From assembly GCA_937926325.1 (NCBI GenBank), contig CALAZQ010000302.1, positions 1 through 9,360 of the forward strand: 9,360 nucleotides of DNA, in the 5' to 3' direction. The notes beneath the pieces are model-generated. The model saw only the letters and a list, made by a program, of their open reading frames with translations. It searched no databases and was not told the origin of the DNA. The position numbers and the translations under genes are program-made. The stretch is from an uncultured Planctomycetaceae bacterium (lineage in GTDB: Bacteria; Planctomycetota; Planctomycetia; Pirellulales; UBA1268). Numbering within the stretch: the first letter of the stretch is position 1; every line of letters starts with the position of its first letter. This document shows, in pieces, positions 6,601 to 9,360 of the stretch.

Positions 6601-7135
6601 GTTTGTCAGTGGCTACCGGCGGGCGGTCGTTGCCGCACCGGAAGCCGATGCTGCCGATCGGAACGACGCCGTTGCCGATGCTCTCGCCACTGCCTGGGCC
6701 GATGCTGGAGCCACGGTTGAGCCGGCAGCCGCGCGGCTGCGGCGGCTGTTCGCCGTGCAGAATACGTTTCTGGCCGGCTTTCAGACGCTCGGCACGCTCG
6801 GGCTGCTGCTGGGGACGGTCGGCGTCGCGGCTGTGGCCATTCAAGGGGCGATCGAACGCCGCGGGTCGTTGGCGGTGTTGCACGCCATCGGCTTCACCCG
6901 GCAGCGGCTGGCGTTGATTCTCTGGCTGGAGTCACTGCTGCCGGTGGTTCTGGGGCTGGTGATTGGCGGTGGCGGTGGGCTGCTGGCTGCCACGCCCCTG
7001 TTGCAGACGGCTCGCCAGGGGATTCCCTGGGACGTCCTGGCGACATCGACTGCCAGCACCCTGTTGGTGGCCAGCCTGGCCGGCCTGCTTGCGGTCTGGC
7101 TGTTGGCGATTCCTCGGCGACCGGCCGAGGAATGA
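3635..7135 (+). CDS. ABC transporter permease with two FtsX domains
   Basis: This 1166-residue membrane protein partners the upstream ATPase. Hydrophobic segments fall at about 27-49, 596-624, 643-672, 697-724, 771-791, 1046-1070, 1092-1120 and 1135-1158. This gives the pattern 1+3 twice: two tandem units, each an N-terminal helix, a large periplasmic domain (about 50-595 and 792-1045) and a three-helix FtsX domain. The FtsX hallmarks are the cytoplasmic loops RSKTLGILAAVGWNPRRLAE (626-645) and ERRGSLAVLHAIGFTRQRLA (1074-1093), both coupling-helix regions facing the ATPase. The organisation recalls LolC/LolE-like permeases joined in one chain; the substrate is unknown. The start ATG at 3635 overlaps the ATPase stop. 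Residues 288 to about 334 are encoded by a repeat-bearing, hairpin-rich segment and read as a basic, low-complexity insert in the first periplasmic domain. The frame stays open, so the protein may be functional. Confidence 0.9.
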   Translation: MKRKGLNRSPAVRSLAGVAGRTVRRWWPQLAAVAAATAVITVTIVGSLGVGDSLQQGLRRLAADRLGGITAAVMAREPFAADLADRLARRSGSAEAAGSGDGRFRGELVPAFALEVTVERPADGRRSRAATVAEMLACDHPDRLGFAQPVPPPTTGVAISQQLAETLDLAAGDPVVLRVAERSAVPADTPLGRRATRSRSRRLSVTAVLPPGSVGDFSLRPRQSSGGVAMVSLAVGQALLDQPGRANLILAVPGAEGEAVLPALRQALEPTLADYGLTLEPLPGPAKRLRKKSAAAGSGDRQPRKPSAFSGGARVDLLSPAFAGEGHRGLFPRTAVVRLSSRRLLLEPAVDRAAAAVLGPLGGVPSLVFLANQIQPVGGGAQVPYSTVLGIPSNTHPLGRLVDASGDPLPAPVGDEVIIDQWLADDLAAQGRPVAVGDVLELRCFVAETLHGEVAEETHRCRVSGIAAMQGLAAARETVPTVAGITDEDSIADWDPPFPFDRSRVRSTPPDDQDDQYWKTYAATPKLFMSLARGREIAGSRFGVTTTWHLPPLPADRPLASVASDLAAAILPAAAGIEVVPLAQLAAVAASGSTPFGLLFLALSSFVIGAGLVLLWLLFGLLVASRSKTLGILAAVGWNPRRLAELLVLVAAAAILAGVGVGMLLGPIWSQLLLWRLGTGWATSVASGSEAVFGSGLPGLATVVAGAAAAAAVATAAVLLAAIRAGRRSPLTLLRAAGASLAGRWRMARGRRPLRSLLGLAGRGVAWRSGRGLAVAAMVGLAEFLIVFVAGFELTSPGPTGRRDTPMGGWSHLVRFAAATSIDPSRPDRGLELGLTTAQQQLLANCEIALLRSSRGDDASCTNLYATTQPLVLGLPDRFLDHGGFRFAAHLPLATGQSNPWELLRAAAASQSNAPVPVILDAATAAWALKLGGPGSVFRLSPETGQVEPGGQGQDDTAGTVCQIVGLLEPGVLQGAILLSEADFVRLYPFVSGYRRAVVAAPEADAADRNDAVADALATAWADAGATVEPAAARLRRLFAVQNTFLAGFQTLGTLGLLLGTVGVAAVAIQGAIERRGSLAVLHAIGFTRQRLALILWLESLLPVVLGLVIGGGGGLLAATPLLQTARQGIPWDVLATSTASTLLVASLAGLLAVWLLAIPRRPAEE
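4496..4550 (+). repeat. Dispersed 55-bp repeat, copy 1, inside the permease gene
   Basis: These 55 bases match 7234-7288 at 53 of 55 positions without gaps (differences C4502/T7240 and T4516/C7254). Hairpin 1 is AGACT-GCGGAAAA-AGTCT (4496-4513). Hairpin 2 is TGCCGC-AGGAA-GCGGCG (4516-4532), in which the variable T4516 pairs with G4532 as a wobble. It encodes residues 288-305 of the permease, including RLRKKSAAAGSGDRQP. Identity stops at 4550, but the inserted segment seems to continue to the right. Confidence 0.85.
4496..4637 (+). mobile_element. Putative MITE-like, hairpin-rich insert carrying repeat copy 1
   Basis: The segment contains repeat copy 1 plus two further perfect hairpins: CCCGAAAAC-CCTCAGC-GTTTTCGGG (4542-4566, 9 bp) and CGCCCGC-ATTC-GCGGGCG (4590-4607, 7 bp). 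GGAAAAAG (4503-4510) near the left end is matched by its inverse CTTTTTCC (4622-4629) near the right end, with partial matching outward. This suggests short terminal inverted repeats of a non-autonomous element. No target duplication or transposase is visible, and the right boundary is estimated. The segment is open in the permease frame. Confidence 0.45.
7109..7133 (+). terminator. Perfect hairpin across the permease stop codon, possible terminator
   Basis: ATTCCTCGGC (7109-7118) and GCCGAGGAAT (7124-7133) form a perfect 10-bp stem with loop GACCG. The stem's last base is the first base of the TGA stop. No U-run follows (GAGGTCTTCGTCT), so it is not a standard intrinsic terminator. It could protect the 3' end of the mRNA, cause weak termination, or act in stop-codon-proximal regulation. 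Confidence 0.35.
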
Positions 7136-7202
7136 GGTCTTCGTCTCGGCGGTCAGCCCCGTCGGGACAACGGTTCGCGGCAGCCGCGGATTGAGTGGCG
7201 TC

Positions 7203-7211
7203 TGCTACAGT
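7203..7211 (+). promoter_or_regulatory. Possible extended -10 promoter for the glycosyltransferase gene
   Basis: TGCTACAGT contains TG-n-TACAGT, an extended -10 match. There is no -35 at the usual distance; the nearby TTGAGT (7191-7196) is only 9 bp away. It is the only plausible initiation signal I see in the 184-nt gap 7136-7319, and it would place the repeat copy in the 5' leader. Confidence 0.3.
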
Positions 7212-7233
7212 CAGCCGACATGGGTGCGTTAGC

Positions 7234-7288
7234 AGACTGTGGAAAAAGTCTGCCGCCGCAGGAAGCGGCGACCGGCAACCCCGAAAAC
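7234..7288 (+). repeat. Dispersed 55-bp repeat, copy 2, in the glycosyltransferase leader
   Basis: The second copy is 53/55 identical to 4496-4550 and in the same orientation. Here hairpin 1 extends to GCAGACT (7232-7238) with AGTCTGC (7247-7253) around GTGGAAAA. Hairpin 2 is CGCCGC-AGGAA-GCGGCG (7254-7270). The right half seen in copy 1 (two more hairpins and the inverted end) is absent; after GAAAAC the sequences diverge. The copy ends 31 nt before the ATG at 7320, and the ribosome binding site AAGGG (7307-7311) lies just outside it. Confidence 0.85.
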
Positions 7289-7319
7289 TCCCGACGACTC
7301 CTGCTGAAGGGCCAACGCG

Positions 7320-8390
7320 ATGCACGTAGCGATCATCCTGCCGCGGTGGGTGGGTGATCTCGTCATGTCCACCCCGATGATCCGGGCGGTCCGGCAGCAT
7401 CTCGGCGGCGATGCCCGGCTGACGGCGGTGGTCAAGCCGCTGTTTCGAGAATTGCTCGAGGGCACCGACTGGTTTGACGGGTTCATCGGCTATGACCGCC
7501 GTAGCCGCGATCCCACCGTCCGCTTTGCAGCAGCGGCAGCCGCCCTGCGGTCCGATCCGGTCGATATCGCCCTGCTGGTGCCCAACTCGCTCTCTTCGGC
7601 GGCATTGGCCTGGTGGGGCCGGTGCCGCCGACGAGTGGGCTATGCCCGGCACGGCCGGCGGTTCCTGCTGACCGACCCGCTTTGGCCGCCGCGTCGCGGC
7701 TGGCGGGTCGAGCCGGTCTCGACCGCGCAGCACGCGATGGATCTGGCTGAACGGATCGGGGTGCCGCGGCAGCCGTTGCGGCTGGAACTGGCAACCACCG
7801 CGGCTGATGAAGCACTGGTGACCGCTGTGCTGGAACGGCTTTTTCCCGGCTGGCAGCCGTCCGCAACTGGTCCACTTATGGTGATCAACGACAACTCCGC
7901 CTACGGCCCGGCCAAGGCCTGGGGCGTCGAACGGTGCGGCGGCCTCGCCCGGCGGTTGGTCGAGGCCCGCCCCGCAGGCCGCGTCGTCGTGCACTGCGGC
8001 CCTGGTGACCGGGATGAAGCCCGGGCCATCGTCGCTGCGGCCGCTGACCCGCGGGTGCAGAGCCTGGCCGACGAGCCAGCCCTGCCCTTCGGGCTCTCCA
8101 AGGCGGTGCTGAAACGGGCGGCTGTCGTCGTCACCACCGACAGCGGGCCCCGGCACATCGCTGCCGGCTTCGGCACCCCGACAGTCGTCCTGAATGGCCC
8201 GATGGACCCACGGCTGGGCCGGTCGGATCATGAGCATCTGGTCGAACTGCGGCGGGATCTGCCCTGCTCGCCCTGCGGCCGGCGAACCTGTCCGCTTGGC
8301 CACCACGATTGCATGGTTGGCCTGTCTGTCGATGATGTAGCAGAGGCCACGCTCGGTCTGCTTGCTGCCGCCCCCCCGGAGACCACTTGA
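7320..8390 (+). CDS. Glycosyltransferase family 9, LPS heptosyltransferase II-like
   Basis: This 356-residue protein belongs to the GT-B fold family 9, which moves ADP-heptose onto the lipid A-core of lipopolysaccharide at the cytoplasmic face of the inner membrane. The N-terminal motif LPRWVGDLVMSTPMIRAVR (7-25) matches heptosyltransferases, with D13 at the position of the proposed catalytic base. The C-terminal donor-binding part has YGPAKAW (195-201), TTDSGPRHIAAGFGTPTVVL (272-291), GPMDP (293-297) and the WaaF-type cysteine motif CPLGHHDCM (324-332). Differences from classic WaaF include NDNSAYGPAKAW where PGAEFGPAKRW is usual, and TDSGPRH where NDSGLMH is usual, so donor or acceptor may differ. 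The start at 7320 has AAGGG 8 nt upstream. It overlaps the next gene by one base. The call as GT9 is firm; the exact reaction is inferred. Confidence 0.88.
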   Translation: MHVAIILPRWVGDLVMSTPMIRAVRQHLGGDARLTAVVKPLFRELLEGTDWFDGFIGYDRRSRDPTVRFAAAAAALRSDPVDIALLVPNSLSSAALAWWGRCRRRVGYARHGRRFLLTDPLWPPRRGWRVEPVSTAQHAMDLAERIGVPRQPLRLELATTAADEALVTAVLERLFPGWQPSATGPLMVINDNSAYGPAKAWGVERCGGLARRLVEARPAGRVVVHCGPGDRDEARAIVAAAADPRVQSLADEPALPFGLSKAVLKRAAVVVTTDSGPRHIAAGFGTPTVVLNGPMDPRLGRSDHEHLVELRRDLPCSPCGRRTCPLGHHDCMVGLSVDDVAEATLGLLAAAPPETT

Positions 8391-9360
8391 TGACCCATCT
8401 GCTTGGCATGCTTGCCGCGATCGCGCTAACCGCTTTTTGTTGGGGGGTCTACGGACCGGTGCTGCACTTCGGACGTGACGCCATGCAGTCGGCGCTGCGG
8501 CCCTTTGTCTGTGTCGGGCTGGCCTACTTTCTGATTGCCGTCATCGCCCCGGTCGCCCTCATGGCCCGCGGCCGCGAGAAGGGCAGTTGGACGACCACCG
8601 GTGTGCTCTGGAGTCTGCTCGCAGGAGCGGCCGGTTCACTTGGGGCTCTCGGTGTGATCCTGGCCCTGACGGCCGGCGGCCGGCCGATCTATGTGATGCC
8701 CCTCGTCTTCGGCGGCGCTCCGGTGGTCAACACGCTGCTGACAGCGTTCTTGAACAAGGCCTTCGGCCAGCTCAAGGCGCCATTTCTGGCCGGACTGATT
8801 CTGGTGATCACCGGGGCCGTGACGGTGCTGGTGTTCAAACCGCAGCCGCAAGCGGGCCATGCAGAGAAGCCGGCAGCAGTAGTCGAGCCAGCCGCTCCCG
8901 CGGAGGCTGTGGCCACCGCCGGCGTCAAGCAGGATGCCGAACGGTTCTTTGAGATCTTGCTGGCAGTCGCACTCGCGTTGCTGAGCTGGGGTGCGTATGG
9001 CCCGGTCCTCCACAAGGGGCAGGCGGCAATGGGGGGCAGCCGGCTGCGGCCGCTGATCTGCATTGGGGTGGCCTATTTCCTGATTGCGGTGCTCGTGCCG
9101 CTGGCCCTGCTGGGGCCGCTTGGGGATCAGGGCAGCTGGAGTGTTGCTGGAGTTGCCTGGAGCATGGCTGCCGGTTCACTGGGGGCCGTCGGTGCCCTTG
9201 GTACGATCCTCGCCTTCGCCTGTGGGGGGAAGCCGTTCACGGTGATGCCTGTGGTGTTCGGCTGTGCCCCGGTGATCAACACCCTGACGACGCTCGGGCT
9301 GTCCCACACGCCGACCTCGGCCGTCAGCCCGTTTTTCCTGGCTGGCATCCTGATTGTTGG
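8390..9360 (+). CDS. DMT/EamA-like membrane protein with two homologous halves (3' end cut off)
   Basis: The frame is open from ATG 8390 to the window end (323 codons) and starts on the last base of the preceding stop (TGATG), implying coupled translation. Two halves repeat each other: residues 11-150 and about 191-323. Shared motifs are CWGVYGPVLH (17-26) / SWGAYGPVLH (199-208), RPFVCVGLAYFLIAV (37-51) / RPLICIGVAYFLIAV (220-234), AGSLGALG (81-88) / AGSLGAVG (261-268) and VMPLVFGGAPVVNTL (102-116) / VMPVVFGCAPVINTL (285-299). Each half has about five hydrophobic segments, giving ten in all as in drug/metabolite transporters (EamA, GRP or RhaT type). An Ala/Pro-rich linker (151-186) joins the halves. 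Its neighbour suggests transport of a sugar or precursor for surface glycans, which is inference. No substrate can be named. Confidence 0.75.
   Translation, partial: MTHLLGMLAAIALTAFCWGVYGPVLHFGRDAMQSALRPFVCVGLAYFLIAVIAPVALMARGREKGSWTTTGVLWSLLAGAAGSLGALGVILALTAGGRPIYVMPLVFGGAPVVNTLLTAFLNKAFGQLKAPFLAGLILVITGAVTVLVFKPQPQAGHAEKPAAVVEPAAPAEAVATAGVKQDAERFFEILLAVALALLSWGAYGPVLHKGQAAMGGSRLRPLICIGVAYFLIAVLVPLALLGPLGDQGSWSVAGVAWSMAAGSLGAVGALGTILAFACGGKPFTVMPVVFGCAPVINTLTTLGLSHTPTSAVSPFFLAGILIV

Noticed and set aside
2790..7135. Frequent GGCCGG/CCGGCC strings as a possible uptake or chi-like motif
   Set aside because: They fit Ala-Gly-Arg-Pro codon choice in a GC-rich genome. Over-representation cannot be judged without a whole-genome count.
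6894..8306. Minus-strand open frame (470 codons) opposite the permease end and the glycosyltransferase
   Set aside because: It crosses two well-supported plus-strand genes and the repeat, has low-complexity composition and matches no family. Its openness follows from GC-rich codon bias.

Overview
The window looks like chromosomal DNA from a GC-rich planctomycete, most likely Pirellulales-like. The basis is indirect: an LRR-like repeat protein of a kind common in that phylum, a short RRM protein with a glycine-rich tail, an unusual stand-alone ribosomal protein S18, and strongly GC-biased codon use. No 16S or other decisive marker is present, so the placement is inference.

Layout. The 3' half of a tRNA-Val(CAC) opens the window (1-53). 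A minus-strand gene follows (108-1244): an unrecognised protein with an N-terminal zinc ribbon, six LRR-like repeats and a C-terminal membrane anchor. A divergent intergenic region (1245-1516) carries a good promoter with an AT-rich palindrome at its -35 box. That promoter drives a 118-residue RRM RNA-binding protein (1517-1873), which ends in a textbook terminator with a UUCG tetraloop (1943-1982). Next, a plus-strand cluster runs from rpsR (2117-2401) through a hotdog-fold thioesterase (2419-2928), an ABC ATPase of the LolD/MacB type (2958-3638) and its 1166-residue double-FtsX permease (3635-7135). Gaps are 17 and 29 nt, then a 4-nt overlap, so at least the last two genes are translationally coupled. 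After a 184-nt gap come a family 9 glycosyltransferase resembling LPS heptosyltransferase II (7320-8390) and, overlapping it by 1 nt, a DMT/EamA-like membrane protein with two homologous halves that runs off the window end (8390-9360).

How the genes may work together. The ATPase and permease form one exporter or extractor of envelope substrates. The heptosyltransferase-like gene suggests lipopolysaccharide or another surface glycan, possibly with the coupled membrane protein moving a related metabolite. The RRM protein and S18 are RNA and translation functions with no visible link to the envelope genes.

The most interesting signal is a 55-bp dispersed repeat, present twice at 53/55 identity. 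One copy lies inside the permease reading frame (4496-4550), as the left part of a hairpin-rich segment about 140 bp long that reads through in frame. The other lies in the leader of the glycosyltransferase gene (7234-7288). Both can fold into the same two hairpins, and one of the two differences keeps pairing as a G-U wobble. I see no defence system, CRISPR array, transposase or biosynthetic cluster.
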